Shown here one piece after another: positions 8,658 through 20,074 of a stretch of 64,000 nt of DNA. The DNA is from CAVQGF01 sp045807945 (GTDB lineage: Bacteria > Acidobacteriota > Terriglobia > Terriglobales > Acidobacteriaceae). The notes beneath the pieces were generated by a model. The model was not told where the DNA came from and did not search any database. It saw only the letters and a list, made by a program, of their open reading frames with translations. How positions within the stretch are numbered: position 1 is the stretch's first letter; the number at the start of each line of letters is the position of its first letter. Both the position numbers and the translations under genes were made by a program. The DNA lies in the NCBI GenBank assembly GCA_045807945.1, contig JBJMGI010000084.1:1-64000 (forward strand), given 5' to 3'.

Positions 8658-9227
8658 TTACTTGCGGCTTGCCGGAGGAACGATGTTGTTCATGCGCAGA
8701 TATTCTACGAGTTGACCGTATTCGTCGTTGGTGTGGCCGAGGAAGACGAGCGACATACCCAGACGGGTGACGTTCGGTCCCTTCCGGTTGAACGGGTTCG
8801 GAAGTTGCTCGATGGCCGAGTCCTTGTTCAGTTTGTCCATTGCCTTGTGGGCCGCCTCGAAGGAGTCGTTCACGTACTTCATGATGGCTTCTTTGCCCTT
8901 CACATCTTCTGGTCCTTCGAAGCCGCCGTTGGGCGGCTTTTCTCCTGTGAGGATAGAAGCCACGAACATGTTGGTGGCAGCGGTGTGCTTCAGTAGCTGC
9001 CCAAATGTGCGAACGCCCTTGAACTCGCCCGTCGTCGGTGCGAAGTCGAACTTGTCTGCCGGCATGGCGTCGGCGGCGTCAACGAATTGCTTTTCGGTAT
9101 TGGTCAGCGAGCGTTGCATGATCTCGGTGACCGTCTTGGGTGTGGCTGGCGGCGTGCTTTGGGCATAGGTCAGGGCTGAGCATGCAATGAACACAGCCAG
9201 AGCGAGGGATGTAGCGATTCTTGTCAT
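8658..9227 (-). CDS. Exported DinB-like (DUF664/DinB superfamily) protein
   Basis: The product has 189 residues from ATG 9227, chosen because AGGAGA lies 10 bases upstream and a signal peptide (MTRIATSLALAVFIACSALTYAQ) follows at once. The mature part has the four-helix DinB layout with spaced His residues (LLKHTAAT, AAHKAMDK, LGHTNDEYG) that bind a divalent metal in this superfamily. Exported DinB-like proteins are numerous in Acidobacteriota; substrates are generally unknown, and thiol-transfer chemistry is known only for some members. Confidence 0.82.
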   Translation of the reverse strand: MTRIATSLALAVFIACSALTYAQSTPPATPKTVTEIMQRSLTNTEKQFVDAADAMPADKFDFAPTTGEFKGVRTFGQLLKHTAATNMFVASILTGEKPPNGGFEGPEDVKGKEAIMKYVNDSFEAAHKAMDKLNKDSAIEQLPNPFNRKGPNVTRLGMSLVFLGHTNDEYGQLVEYLRMNNIVPPASRK

Positions 9228-9342
9228 ATTTAAGAAATCTCCTGGAGTGAGGCGTAGGGTGAGACGGGTGGCCATGGTCCGGGGTAGCAGAATGGGGATG
9301 AGAGGGCCTTACACTGGGACGAACCGGAGCCTAGGCTTATCC

Positions 9343-9370
9343 TTGGCCGCAAGCGTGATTCTGGTATACT
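9343..9370 (+). promoter_or_regulatory. Putative sigma-70 promoter of the cold-shock gene
   Basis: TTGGCC (9343-9348) and TATACT (9365-9370) are separated by 16 bases. Initiation near 9377 gives a leader of about 100 bases before the csp ATG. Long 5' leaders are characteristic of cold-shock genes. Confidence 0.5.
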
Positions 9371-9478
9371 TAAGGAGCTAGTTTCGAAGCGGTTGTGAGC
9401 AGTTTCTGCATTTGCATTACCTGCCTGCGGTACCCCTCGATCCACCAGCAAACTTAACAAGAAGGAAGTGTTTTACAC

Positions 9479-9682
9479 ATGGAACAAGGAACAGTGAAGT
9501 GGTTCAATGACGCAAAAGGCTATGGTTTCATCAGCCGCCAGAATGGCGAAGACGTTTTCGTGCATTTCTCGGCGATCCAGGCGAACGGTTTCCGCAGCCT
9601 GCAAGAAGGCCAGGCGGTGCAGTTCACCGTTGTCAAAGGACCCAAGGGGTGGCAGGCAGAGAACGTAGCTCCCGTTAGCTAA
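9479..9682 (+). CDS. csp: Cold-shock protein (CspA family)
   Basis: This 67-residue single-domain OB-fold protein has RNP1 KGYGFI (13-18) and RNP2 VFVHF (26-30), and starts with the canonical GTVKWFN. It binds single-stranded RNA and DNA and acts as an RNA chaperone. The gene has a roughly 100-base leader and an AGGAAG ribosome-binding site, and it ends at a strong hairpin terminator, so it is a monocistronic unit. Confidence 0.96.
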   Translation: MEQGTVKWFNDAKGYGFISRQNGEDVFVHFSAIQANGFRSLQEGQAVQFTVVKGPKGWQAENVAPVS

Positions 9683-9698
9683 CGTTTTTTCCAGCTTC

Positions 9699-9728
9699 AG
9701 AAAAGCGGCCCATTTGGGCCGCTTTTCT
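9699..9728 (+). terminator. Intrinsic terminator of the cold-shock gene
   Basis: A 13-bp perfect stem (9699-9711 with 9716-9728) closes an ATTT loop. The right arm ends in TTTTCT. It lies 17 bases after the stop codon. Confidence 0.85.
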
Positions 9729-9790
9729 ATTGGCCGGAACTGTCCGCAGATTGTCTGCGACTTTCGATACGTGACCGAATCCACTCTGCT

Positions 9791-10606
9791 GTGAGCGCCA
9801 CTCCTTCAGCCACACAGATCCTACAAGCCAGCCGGACTGCGCGAGTTCCCGCGCAGATGACTCCCAAGCACATCTTCCTGCTCTCGAGCGGAAAGATGTC
9901 GTTCTATCTTGCTGCCGCGGAAGAAACCGGTGAGCGGCGGATTCGGATAGCGGAAGCGCGTGTCGCCGAGGTGGACGTGGTTTCGCCGGCGGTGCTCGAG
10001 TTGGGGCTGGAAGGCTTGGGCGCGTCGGTCGCAGATCTGCTATCTGGGGATAGCACGAACGCCGCAATCCTGGCCATCGATTACAAAGACAAGCTCCGCA
10101 TCCGGGTGAACGGCAAAGGGAAATTCCGCGACGGCCGGTTGCATCTGGAAGTCGAAGAGAGCTTCGGCAACTGCAACATGTACATCTCGCGTCCCGAGCA
10201 GGATTCCGCCGCAGAGAAAGCTCTTGCACGTGTGGCGGCAGCAGCGAAGGATGGCATCAAGCTAAAAGCCTCAGAGCGCGAGCGCATCGAAGGCGCGCGC
10301 CGATTTATCATGGCTACCGCATCAGCCCGCGGAGCAGACGTCTCGCATCGCGGCGGGGAAGCGGGATTCGCTCGGGCAAGCGAGCGCGAGATCACATTCC
10401 CGGATTACCCGGGCAACAACATGTTCGCGACTCTAGGAAATCTTTACGAAGACGGCCGTTGCGCTCTGCTGTTTCCTGCCTACGGCGACGGTCGCTCGCT
10501 GCAGATCGCTGGCCGTGCTCACGTCGAAACGCACGCCTTGACCGAGGATGATCTCGATACCGGGCGCTCGATCCGCGTCGCGGTCGAGCACGTCATCGAA
10601 GAATAG
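9791..10606 (+). CDS. Pyridoxamine 5'-phosphate oxidase-like FMN-binding split-barrel protein
   Basis: The product has 271 residues from GTG 9791. The C-terminal half has the split-barrel pattern: an FIMATASARGADVSHRGG strand, DYPGNNMFATLGNL, and GRCALLFPAYGDGRSLQIAGRA. This is the layout of PNPOx-like flavin-binding proteins. The N-terminal 110 residues form a separate pyridoxamine-oxidase-like part (DSTNAAILAIDYKDKLRIRV) that looks like a diverged first split barrel. It could be a flavin or F420 oxidoreductase; the substrate is not inferable. It converges with the M13 peptidase gene. Confidence 0.75.
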   Translation: MSATPSATQILQASRTARVPAQMTPKHIFLLSSGKMSFYLAAAEETGERRIRIAEARVAEVDVVSPAVLELGLEGLGASVADLLSGDSTNAAILAIDYKDKLRIRVNGKGKFRDGRLHLEVEESFGNCNMYISRPEQDSAAEKALARVAAAAKDGIKLKASERERIEGARRFIMATASARGADVSHRGGEAGFARASEREITFPDYPGNNMFATLGNLYEDGRCALLFPAYGDGRSLQIAGRAHVETHALTEDDLDTGRSIRVAVEHVIEE

Positions 10607-10629
10607 GCGCGTCTGCGCCCCCACGGCAA

Positions 10630-12648
10630 TCACCAGACTTCGCACCGCTCCGCCCTTACCATCGCATCTCCTTGCTTGCAACTGAAAGCCTTCTGGAACT
10701 CAGGCAAATTGCTGAGCGGTCCCATCACCCGGTATTTCCCGATGGGATGCGGATCGGTGAGAGCCATCTGTCGCTGTGTCTCGGGACGGAGCGCGTCCCC
10801 GCGGGCCTGTCCCCATGCGATGAAAAATTGTTGCTCGGGAGTGAACCCGTCTAGGTCCGCCGGTCGGGGCTTTCCCTCCAGCGATTTCAGATATGCAAGG
10901 TAAGCAAGCTTCACGCCGCCAAGGTCTCCGATACTCTCTCCCTCCACCAGCTTGCCATTGTGGTGCGTGCCATCTTCAGTCTGATACCCGTCGAACTGCT
11001 TCGCAACGCACGCGCCACGCTCTTGGAAACGCTGGTAATCGGCATCGGTCCACCATTTTTCGAGCTTACCGGTCGCGTCGTATTGCGCCCCTTGATCGTC
11101 GAAGCCATGCGATATCTCATGTCCGATGATCGGACCGATGGAGCCATAATTCACGGCATCGGTGGCGTTCACGTCAAAGAGCGGAGGCAAAAGGATTCCG
11201 GCGGGGAAGACGATCTCATTCAGCAGCGGATTGTAATAAGCGTTCGACGTCGGTGTGGTCATCCCCCACTTGCCGCGATCCACTGGGCGGCCGATATCAT
11301 GCGCGTCGTCGCGCACTGCAAATTTCCGCGCTTCCACAACGTTGTTCCAGTAAGAATCACGTTTCACGTTGACGCTGCTGTAGTCCTTCCACTTGTCGGG
11401 ATACCCCACCTTGGGATTGAAAGTGGCAAGCTTGGCGAGCGCCTTCTGCTTGGTTTCAGGGCTCATCCAGTCCACGTGCTCAATATCGTCGTGCAGTGCG
11501 AGCAGGATATTTTTCACCAGTTCCTGGATGCGCGCCTTCGCCTCCGGCGGAAAAGTCTTCTCAACATATTTCTTGCCCAGCGCTTCGCCAAGATTGCGGT
11601 CGGTGGATTCCACGCAGCGCTTCCAACGCGGCTTCAGCTCTTTCGCGCCATTCAGATACTGTTGAAAAAACGCGAAGTTTTCTTTGACGAAGGGCTCTGA
11701 CAGCGAGGGTGACGCGGAACGCAGTGTGTGCCACTTCAGGTAGGTCTTCCAGTCCTCGATCGGCGTTTGCTTGATCTGCCGCTCGACTTCAGCCAGAAAT
11801 TTTGGTTCTTCAACGTTGAAGGACACCTTCGGATCCAGATTCAGCGCCGCGAAATACTTCGCCCAGTCAAAGTCAGGGGCGATTTTTTGCGCCTCGTCCA
11901 GTTTCATCACGTGGTCAATGGCATACGGATCGCGCAACTCGACATTTGTCAGAGATGCGCCGGCCAGGTCAGTCTCTATCTTCATTACAGTCTGCGCCGC
12001 CTTCTCGGAAGCTGATTGGTCCGAACCCGCCAGCTTAAAGACCGCCGCAATGTGCTCAAGATATTTCTGCCGGGTCTCTTTCGATTTTGCGTCGTCTTTG
12101 AAGTAGAAATCTCGGTCGGGGAGTCCAAGGCCGCCCGCGCCCGTGTCCGCGATCACTAGCGACGGGTTGTGGGGGTCCTGAACGGAATTGAACGTGAACG
12201 GAGCGGAGATTCCCTCCTGCTTTAGGACCGCAATCGCATGCTGCAGGTCGGCGGTCGATTTGATGGAATCGATCATCTTAAGCTCGCCGCTGAGCGGCTT
12301 GAGGCCCGCATCGTTGATCTTCTTCTCGTCCATGCACGAGCCGTAGTAGTCGCCGATCAGCTGTTCGGTCGAGCCCTTCGCATTTTTCTTGCTAGCGGCT
12401 TCCTTCACGATCGTGCGCAACGTGTCCTTGGTGGTCTCGCCAGACTGCCAGCGCTTGCTCCAGCGCACCATTGAGGGCGGGATGGGATTGTTCGCGCGCC
12501 ACGCTCCGTTCGCGTAGTCGAAAAAGTTATAGCATGCGTTCACTTTGCGGTCCATGTCTCCAAGGTCGATGCCATGCAGCTGTTTTTCCTGGGCCATGGC
12601 GGGCGCTGCGATCAAGACTGCGGCACAGAAGATTTTTACAAGACGCAT
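10630..12648 (-). CDS. M13 family zinc metallopeptidase (neprilysin/PepO-like)
   Basis: This 672-residue exported protein has a signal peptide (MRLVKIFCAAVLIAAPAMAQ). The zinc site HEISH begins at residue 510, and the third ligand lies in GESIGDLGG (Glu571, Asp575). NAYYNP upstream and the terminal CEVW are further M13 hallmarks. Length matches the full family with both the N-terminal lobe and the catalytic lobe. It probably degrades peptides in the periplasm. Monocistronic. Confidence 0.95.
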   Translation of the reverse strand: MRLVKIFCAAVLIAAPAMAQEKQLHGIDLGDMDRKVNACYNFFDYANGAWRANNPIPPSMVRWSKRWQSGETTKDTLRTIVKEAASKKNAKGSTEQLIGDYYGSCMDEKKINDAGLKPLSGELKMIDSIKSTADLQHAIAVLKQEGISAPFTFNSVQDPHNPSLVIADTGAGGLGLPDRDFYFKDDAKSKETRQKYLEHIAAVFKLAGSDQSASEKAAQTVMKIETDLAGASLTNVELRDPYAIDHVMKLDEAQKIAPDFDWAKYFAALNLDPKVSFNVEEPKFLAEVERQIKQTPIEDWKTYLKWHTLRSASPSLSEPFVKENFAFFQQYLNGAKELKPRWKRCVESTDRNLGEALGKKYVEKTFPPEAKARIQELVKNILLALHDDIEHVDWMSPETKQKALAKLATFNPKVGYPDKWKDYSSVNVKRDSYWNNVVEARKFAVRDDAHDIGRPVDRGKWGMTTPTSNAYYNPLLNEIVFPAGILLPPLFDVNATDAVNYGSIGPIIGHEISHGFDDQGAQYDATGKLEKWWTDADYQRFQERGACVAKQFDGYQTEDGTHHNGKLVEGESIGDLGGVKLAYLAYLKSLEGKPRPADLDGFTPEQQFFIAWGQARGDALRPETQRQMALTDPHPIGKYRVMGPLSNLPEFQKAFSCKQGDAMVRAERCEVW

Positions 12649-12905
12649 GCAGAGGACTCCTCGGGAAGATTTCGGCTTCGCTACCCTACTGACGGCGGCG
12701 CAAGTATAAGGTAAGCCGCCGATTTTGCCAGGCCGGACAGGTTGTTATCAATTGCGAAGAATAGGCGCTTCGGCGCTCATACGCTAAAATAGAAGCTCGA
12801 GCTCTCACCGAGCTTGTCCCCGTAAATCCCCGGATTTATGCCTTAGTGGCGCAGTCTATCCCGAGCGTAATAGCGGGACGTCTTCGTGGTGAAAAAGGAA
12901 AACTT

Positions 12906-14729
<1,824 letters not shown>

Positions 14730-14735
14730 ATTCGG

Positions 14736-16052
14736 CTACTTCATCGCCGCTTCGATTTCATCAGCCGTATATGGAACTCCTGGCGTCAGTTTCTCTGCGC
14801 CATTCTTGGTGATCATGTACATATCCTCGAGGAAATAACCTTGTCCGTCGATGGAAGCAATAGGCTCAAAGTCGAGCGTTGTGCCTGCGCGTAAGCCGCC
14901 CTTCGGAAGTCCAACATCCAGGTTCATCGTGTGTACTTGCCAGAACGGGACATTTTTCCTGTCGGACCACTCCTCGATGGCACGCCGCGCGAGCGAACTC
15001 CTTGCGGAACCTTGGTGACTCAGTAATTCGGCTCGCCACGCATCAAAGACCTGATCAACCGTCGCTCCTTCCCGCAACACTTTTGCGCCGGCCAGATACG
15101 CAGCGACGAAGACGTTCCAAGTCTCCCGCTGATCAGGCGTGTAATGGCCAGAGACGGGGACGGTGCGCCCGAGATCACCGGAGTAGTGATTCCATTCACA
15201 ACCGACATCGAGACGGACTAGGTCACCGGCCTTCATCAACGAGTCGAGATGATCGTAGCGCGATAGCGTGAGCCATGGCTTTGGAAAAACTCCATTCTCC
15301 CCGGCTAACGCCCAGGGCCAGAAGGAGGGTCCGTGCGCCCCGGCTTTCCAGCAAGCGTTTACCACCTCCAACTCAACCGAGCGTTGTGTGACGCCGGGTT
15401 TGATGGCACGCATTCCCGCCTTAATGGCGACCACGGTCGCCTTTGCGGCGGCCCGCATAGAATCCATTTCAGCACTACTCTGAACCGCCATCAGGTCGGA
15501 AAGCGTTTGCCCAGCCTCTACAAGCTCGAAACCAGGCCAACGACTTTTAATGATGTTCAACCAAAGGGGAGCGGAGACTTCTTTTCCGAGGAGTGCACCG
15601 GGGAGCTCCTGGGCGGAGGTTCGATTCGCAGCGTAATACAGTCTCGAGTGAGACGATGCTTGGGACTCCAAGAACTTCTCCAGCTGTGTCCAATCAACCA
15701 CATGCTCGATATGGAGTGGATTCCCCGACCCAGGATCCGCCGAGATTTCCGGCTTTATCCCTTGATCAGCAAAGAGGGCCTTCGATGGAAGAAATAGCCA
15801 AGTTTCCCGTGAGCGTCCATCGATCGCGAGCAAGGCACCTACGGTATTCTCGAGGCCTGTGTAGTAATAGAAAAGCGGGTCTTGGCGAAAACCATCCGCG
15901 GCAATATCCAAAGAGGACTTTGCATGCACAAGCAAGACACCATCGGGAAAAGCAGCAGCGGCCCGACTCCGTCTCTCGTGCAATTCTCTGGTTTGAGCGC
16001 CACAGGCGTGCAAGGTCGCAAAGACGACAAAAATAATGGATATGGTTCGCAT
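14736..16052 (-). CDS. Exported Xaa-Pro aminopeptidase (M24B)
   Basis: This 438-residue protein has a signal peptide ending near THACGAQ-like residues (LHACGAQ); the Cys might be a poor lipobox. The pita-bread catalytic domain supplies the expected metal ligands: [12 protein letters not shown] (two Asp), the late VHTMNLDVG His, DFEPIAS Glu and FLEDMYM Glu. It should remove N-terminal residues preceding proline in the periplasm. By eye its codon use looks less GC-rich than the neighbours. It is convergent with typA, six bases after the typA stop, and is flanked on the other side by a diverged copy of the typA 3' end, which suggests it arrived by recombination. Confidence 0.9.
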   Translation of the reverse strand: MRTISIIFVVFATLHACGAQTRELHERRSRAAAAFPDGVLLVHAKSSLDIAADGFRQDPLFYYYTGLENTVGALLAIDGRSRETWLFLPSKALFADQGIKPEISADPGSGNPLHIEHVVDWTQLEKFLESQASSHSRLYYAANRTSAQELPGALLGKEVSAPLWLNIIKSRWPGFELVEAGQTLSDLMAVQSSAEMDSMRAAAKATVVAIKAGMRAIKPGVTQRSVELEVVNACWKAGAHGPSFWPWALAGENGVFPKPWLTLSRYDHLDSLMKAGDLVRLDVGCEWNHYSGDLGRTVPVSGHYTPDQRETWNVFVAAYLAGAKVLREGATVDQVFDAWRAELLSHQGSARSSLARRAIEEWSDRKNVPFWQVHTMNLDVGLPKGGLRAGTTLDFEPIASIDGQGYFLEDMYMITKNGAEKLTPGVPYTADEIEAAMK

Positions 16053-16124
16053 ATCTGCTCCGGTCGGTTAGATTCCGCGGGTTTCACACGATACCGCAAG
16101 CCCGGAACTCTTTGGAACCGTTAC

Positions 16125-16265
16125 GCGATCGAGTTCATCGCCGATGACGAATTTGTGGAAGTCACACCGAAGAACCTGCGGATGCGCAAGAAGGTGCTGC
16201 AATTCAATAACCGGCCGAGGAAGAACGCCATTCCGGTCGGCGCAGAGCCGGAGTTAGTCGTCTAA
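16125..16265 (+). pseudogene. Second, diverged copy of the typA 3' end
   Basis: The segment encodes [19 protein letters not shown] and onward to ...[13 protein letters not shown] and a TAA stop. It matches the last 43 residues of TypA (14598-14729) with three substitutions and a three-residue extension. At DNA level more than 20 of about 130 bases differ, almost all at third codon positions, so both copies evolved as functional typA ends before being brought together. No start codon or upstream typA sequence is present. The stop overlaps the convergent small membrane protein gene. Confidence 0.85.
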
Positions 16266-16591
16266 CTCGATGCAGTGGAGTGCCTGCGCTTGCGGAAGTG
16301 GTGCCAGATAGGCCAGACGCCGATACCCATACAGACATACCAGACCATATTGAGCGCGACTACCATAGCGAGAATGAAGAGGTTGTAGGCGCTCCAACTA
16401 TCGTCGAACATTACCATTGTCAGAAGCGCTGGTGGGCAGAACGCCGAGACGAGCGGCTGAGGAAGTCGGCACCCTGAACCCCCTAGAGCTGAGGGCGCCC
16501 AAGTTCCACCGGCAGGGGAAGCGGCAAACACGATCAGCGGTATTGCCATTCCTACCAGCGCCCACCAGTTCAGCCAACGTCTTACCGGCAT
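16262..16591 (-). CDS. Small membrane protein of unknown function
   Basis: This 109-residue protein has a hydrophobic N-terminal segment (about 9-25, [18 protein letters not shown]) and a second one (about 70-92, [20 protein letters not shown]). It ends in a basic, His-rich tail (HHFRKRRH). No domain recognised. It has no obvious partner and overlaps the typA fragment by four bases at its 3' end. The ORF is modest in length, so it is plausible rather than proven. Confidence 0.5.
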   Translation of the reverse strand: MPVRRWLNWWALVGMAIPLIVFAASPAGGTWAPSALGGSGCRLPQPLVSAFCPPALLTMVMFDDSWSAYNLFILAMVVALNMVWYVCMGIGVWPIWHHFRKRRHSTASS

Positions 16592-16794
16592 ACTAATTAG
16601 AATGCGCCTTGCGGACCGCCTGTTTCCTTTGGAACCCTTTCAAAATGTGATATTTTAGCCGCACTCTCAGGGTCGCTTTGGGCGTGGGTGATGTGTTGTT
16701 TGGCGAACCAGAATGCCAGGCGTCCGCATCGGCTGCGGCAGAGTGTGGCACGGCGCAAGTCGTGTCTCGACAGAGTCTTCCGAGTCAATCCAAT

Positions 16795-19683
16795 ATGGCG
16801 CTAGGCTTCGGCTTCAATAAACAAAAGGTGCTCGCTTCGGCGGAGAAGGCTGTCCAACAGGGCAAGATCCAGAACGCCATCACCGAGTACGAAAAGATCA
16901 CCAAGGAAGACCCCAAGGACCTCACCGTTCTCAACACCATCGGCGATCTTTATGCGCGCGTTGGTCAGAACGACAAAGCGGGGCACTATTTTAAGCGGGT
17001 AGGCGATCTCTACGCCGGCGAAGGCTTCACCGTAAAAGCCATCGCGATGTACAAAAAGCTCACCAAGCTCACCCCGGGGAATGCGGAAGCTACCCTGAAG
17101 CTGGCTGAGCTCTACACCCAGCAAGGCCTCTACAACGACGCGAAAGCCCAGTACGTCGTCCTTGCAGACCAAAGCCTTAAATCTAGCGACATGGATTCTG
17201 CTGCGCGCTCCTTCCAGAAGATCCTGGAGCTCGATCCCGAGAACACGGCCATGCAATCTAAGCTGGCCGATACCTACATGAAGCTCGGCAAGAAGGCCGA
17301 GGCCCGCGGCATCTTCTTTACCGCTGCACAGTCCCTTTACCAGCGTGGCGCGCTCGATGCTGCAGATGAATCCTTACGGCGCGTGCTGCAGATGGAGCCG
17401 ACGAACCTGGATGCGCTTCTGCTGCAGGGCAAGATCGCGGCAGACTCCGGCGATGGCGCGGCGGCGATTGCCATCCTGGAAAAAGTCCCAGATATTGATT
17501 CGCGACCCGACGCGTTGAAGGCGCTGCTGCGCTCACACATCCTGCTGGGCCACACCGCACAGGCGGAGCCGGTCGCGGCCAAGCTGCTGACCGTGCACAA
17601 CGATCTCACAGGCGTGAAGATGTATGCCGAGTCGCTGATGACAGCAGGGAGCTATCCCGAAGCGCTGGCGACCTACAGCAAGTACGCGGACAAATTCCTG
17701 GCTGCCAACTCCAAAGAGCTGATCGAAACATTGCACGGCACGATCGGCCGGATAAAAGACAGCGCGCCTGCTCTGGAACACCTGCTGCAGCTTTACAAAA
17801 AGGCCGGGGAGACCATCAACCAGAACGAGGCGATGGAGCTGCTGGCGCACGCGTACGTGCAGGACGACAAGCTACAGGCTGCGGCAGATCTCTACAAAGA
17901 ACTATCTGCCATCGAGCCGGAAAATCCGCTGCATGCGCAGAACCACAAGCAGATCATTTCGCGACTCGGACAAGACCCTGCCGCTCGCCCGCTGAGTCAC
18001 GAGGAAGCATCGCAGGCGTTGATGGTGGACGAACTCGAACACACCGGTCCGACGATCGAGCAGAAGTACCCCGATGACTTGGGCGACGATATCCGCGCGG
18101 CCATCACCGACTCTGAGCTGTTCGATTCTTACAATCTTCCCGCCAAGGCGATCTCGCCTCTAGAAGCCGTTTATCCGAAAGCGCCGCGCGACATCCAGCT
18201 GAATCAACGGCTGGCTTCGTTGTACGCGCGCGCCGGTCGCTTCGATGAAGCCGCTAAGTGCTGCGAGGTTCTGCAAGGGGTTTACTCGGAGGCCGGCCAT
18301 GCGGAACCCGCCAAGCAGTATTCCGAGATGGCGGCGAAATATCGCGAGCGGCACGGAGAGCCCGCTGCTACTGCTGCACCGACCTACGAGACACCGGCTC
18401 CCGTATCCACCTACGAGATGCCGGTTGCGGCCACTGCTTCGCCGGCTGAAGCTGCGCCCGCTGAGCACTCGATGGCGGACTTCAGCTTTGACAGTTACAC
18501 CGATACGGCTGCTGCCGCTGCTCCGGCCGCGCCTGCACCACAAGAGTTTGTGATGGACGCGTCTGCTGCGGCGGCTCCCGTCGAAGCTGCGGCGCCGACG
18601 GCAGAGTCTGCACACGAAATCGACCTTTCCAGCGAATGGGAAGGCATGACCGATACGCCTGCTGCCGCTGCCCCGGCGCAAAGCGAATCCGAAGTTGCGG
18701 ATGAAGTTAAGTTTTATCTGGGCCAGTCGATGTGGGCGGAAGCCGCGCAGGCGATCACCAAACTGGAAGGCATCGCGCCCGGTTCGGCGATGCTCGCAGG
18801 CTTGCGCGCGCAGCTCGAAGCTGGAAGAGCACCTGCGCCAACCGCTGCGGCGGAATCGAGCGTCGCAGAATTCAGCTTCGACGTCGAGGCGCCCGCGCCG
18901 GTTGCACCACCTCCTCCGCCACCGCCAGCACCGAAAGCCGCACCAGCGCCGGCGAAGGTTGCTGCTCCGCCACCTCCGCCGAAACCTGCTCCGGCGCCCG
19001 CGCCGGTGGCAGCGGCGAAGGACGATCTGCTCGGGGATTTCGTCCTCGACTTGGAAGATTCTTTAGGCGACGATTTTGCTTTCAGCGGCAAGCCAGGGGA
19101 AAAGCCCGCTCCTGCTCCGGCCAAGGCCGCAGCCGCCGCTGCTGCTCCTGCTCCAGCACCAAAGCCGAAACCAGTGCCGCCGCCGTTAGTTGCGGCGCCA
19201 CTTCCTTCTCCGATCCAGGGTGCGGAGGCGCATTCAGTCCTCAGCGATCTGTTCGATGAATTCAAGGAAGATGTTGAGCAAACATCCAGTGCCAGCGATG
19301 CGGAGGATCCCGATACGCATTACAACCTGGGTGTAGCATTCAAAGAGATGGGATTACTCGACGAAGCCATTGGCGAACTGCAAAAAGTTTGTAGCGCGAT
19401 CGAGCACGGTCATCCGTTCAGCCAGGTGATCCAGGCTTACACCTGGCTTGCCAGCTGCTTCGTTGAAAAGGGCGTGCCGGAAGCGGCAGTGAAGTGGTAC
19501 GAACGCGCCCTGAAAGCACCCGCTGTAGATGAAGAGAGCAAGATGGCGATCTACTACGAGCTTGCTTCAGCCCACGAATCGGCCGGCAATAAGAAGGCCG
19601 CGCTCACGAACTTCATGGAAGTTTATGGGACGAACATTGACTACCGTGACGTCGCCGACCGCATCAAAGCCCTGAGGACGTAG
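16795..19683 (+). CDS. Large TPR protein with Ala/Pro-rich linkers
   Basis: From ATG 16795 the product has 962 residues; an upstream in-frame TTG at 16678 adds a segment without coding character. Residues 1 to about 450 are consecutive TPR units (for example AITEYEKITKEDPKDLTVLNT). After a further TPR pair comes a long low-complexity region rich in Ala and Pro, with repeated acidic islands such as ADFSFDSYTD, AEFSFDVEAP and GDFVLDLEDSLGDDF. A final TPR block (DTHYNLGVAFKEMGLLDEAI) closes the protein. No signal peptide is evident. The layout recalls FimV- or gliding-motility-type scaffolds; it is probably an assembly scaffold, but partners are unknown. Confidence 0.88.
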   Translation: MALGFGFNKQKVLASAEKAVQQGKIQNAITEYEKITKEDPKDLTVLNTIGDLYARVGQNDKAGHYFKRVGDLYAGEGFTVKAIAMYKKLTKLTPGNAEATLKLAELYTQQGLYNDAKAQYVVLADQSLKSSDMDSAARSFQKILELDPENTAMQSKLADTYMKLGKKAEARGIFFTAAQSLYQRGALDAADESLRRVLQMEPTNLDALLLQGKIAADSGDGAAAIAILEKVPDIDSRPDALKALLRSHILLGHTAQAEPVAAKLLTVHNDLTGVKMYAESLMTAGSYPEALATYSKYADKFLAANSKELIETLHGTIGRIKDSAPALEHLLQLYKKAGETINQNEAMELLAHAYVQDDKLQAAADLYKELSAIEPENPLHAQNHKQIISRLGQDPAARPLSHEEASQALMVDELEHTGPTIEQKYPDDLGDDIRAAITDSELFDSYNLPAKAISPLEAVYPKAPRDIQLNQRLASLYARAGRFDEAAKCCEVLQGVYSEAGHAEPAKQYSEMAAKYRERHGEPAATAAPTYETPAPVSTYEMPVAATASPAEAAPAEHSMADFSFDSYTDTAAAAAPAAPAPQEFVMDASAAAAPVEAAAPTAESAHEIDLSSEWEGMTDTPAAAAPAQSESEVADEVKFYLGQSMWAEAAQAITKLEGIAPGSAMLAGLRAQLEAGRAPAPTAAAESSVAEFSFDVEAPAPVAPPPPPPPAPKAAPAPAKVAAPPPPPKPAPAPAPVAAAKDDLLGDFVLDLEDSLGDDFAFSGKPGEKPAPAPAKAAAAAAAPAPAPKPKPVPPPLVAAPLPSPIQGAEAHSVLSDLFDEFKEDVEQTSSASDAEDPDTHYNLGVAFKEMGLLDEAIGELQKVCSAIEHGHPFSQVIQAYTWLASCFVEKGVPEAAVKWYERALKAPAVDEESKMAIYYELASAHESAGNKKAALTNFMEVYGTNIDYRDVADRIKALRT

Positions 19684-19693
19684 AATCCAATCC

Positions 19694-20056
19694 ATGGATT
19701 CTTCGGCCAATCCCAGGGACCACGCCTCACGAGTCCCCCCCGGTGAGACCGACGTGAGTTCCATCGCCTTCCCGCGCAACGAACCCGCACCTGCCGAGAG
19801 CGCACCTATGCAGCCGTTATGGATGCGCCGCATCGTGCTGGTCGTCTTCGTGATGTTCTGCCTACAAATGGGAATGATGCTTCTGTTCCTGCCGTGGACG
19901 CCGCCCTGGAGCTCAAATAGCTGGCTCGCCGAACACTGGATGATCCGCAGCGTGCTGACGAATTATTTTGTGCGCGGGATCGTGAGCGGGCTCGGCATCA
20001 TAGATATTTTTATCGGGATATCGGAAGCGGTGAACTACCGCGAGCCGAAGCGATAG
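19694..20056 (+). CDS. Small two-helix membrane protein, unknown function
   Basis: This 120-residue protein has a polar N-terminus of about 40 residues, then a hydrophobic segment (about 46-68, IVLVVFVMFCLQMGMMLLFL). WTPPWSSNSWLAEHW follows, and then a second segment (about 92-110, GIVSGLGIIDIFIGISEAV). It begins 11 bases after the TPR gene and is probably co-transcribed. No recognised domain; a small membrane partner of the TPR scaffold is possible (inference). Confidence 0.7.
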   Translation: MDSSANPRDHASRVPPGETDVSSIAFPRNEPAPAESAPMQPLWMRRIVLVVFVMFCLQMGMMLLFLPWTPPWSSNSWLAEHWMIRSVLTNYFVRGIVSGLGIIDIFIGISEAVNYREPKR

Positions 20057-20074
20057 AACTGTGCCGAAGGCAGG

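Noticed and set aside
10960..11700. 246-codon open frame opposite the M13 peptidase gene
   Set aside because: Antisense shadow; the minus-strand gene has full M13 motifs.
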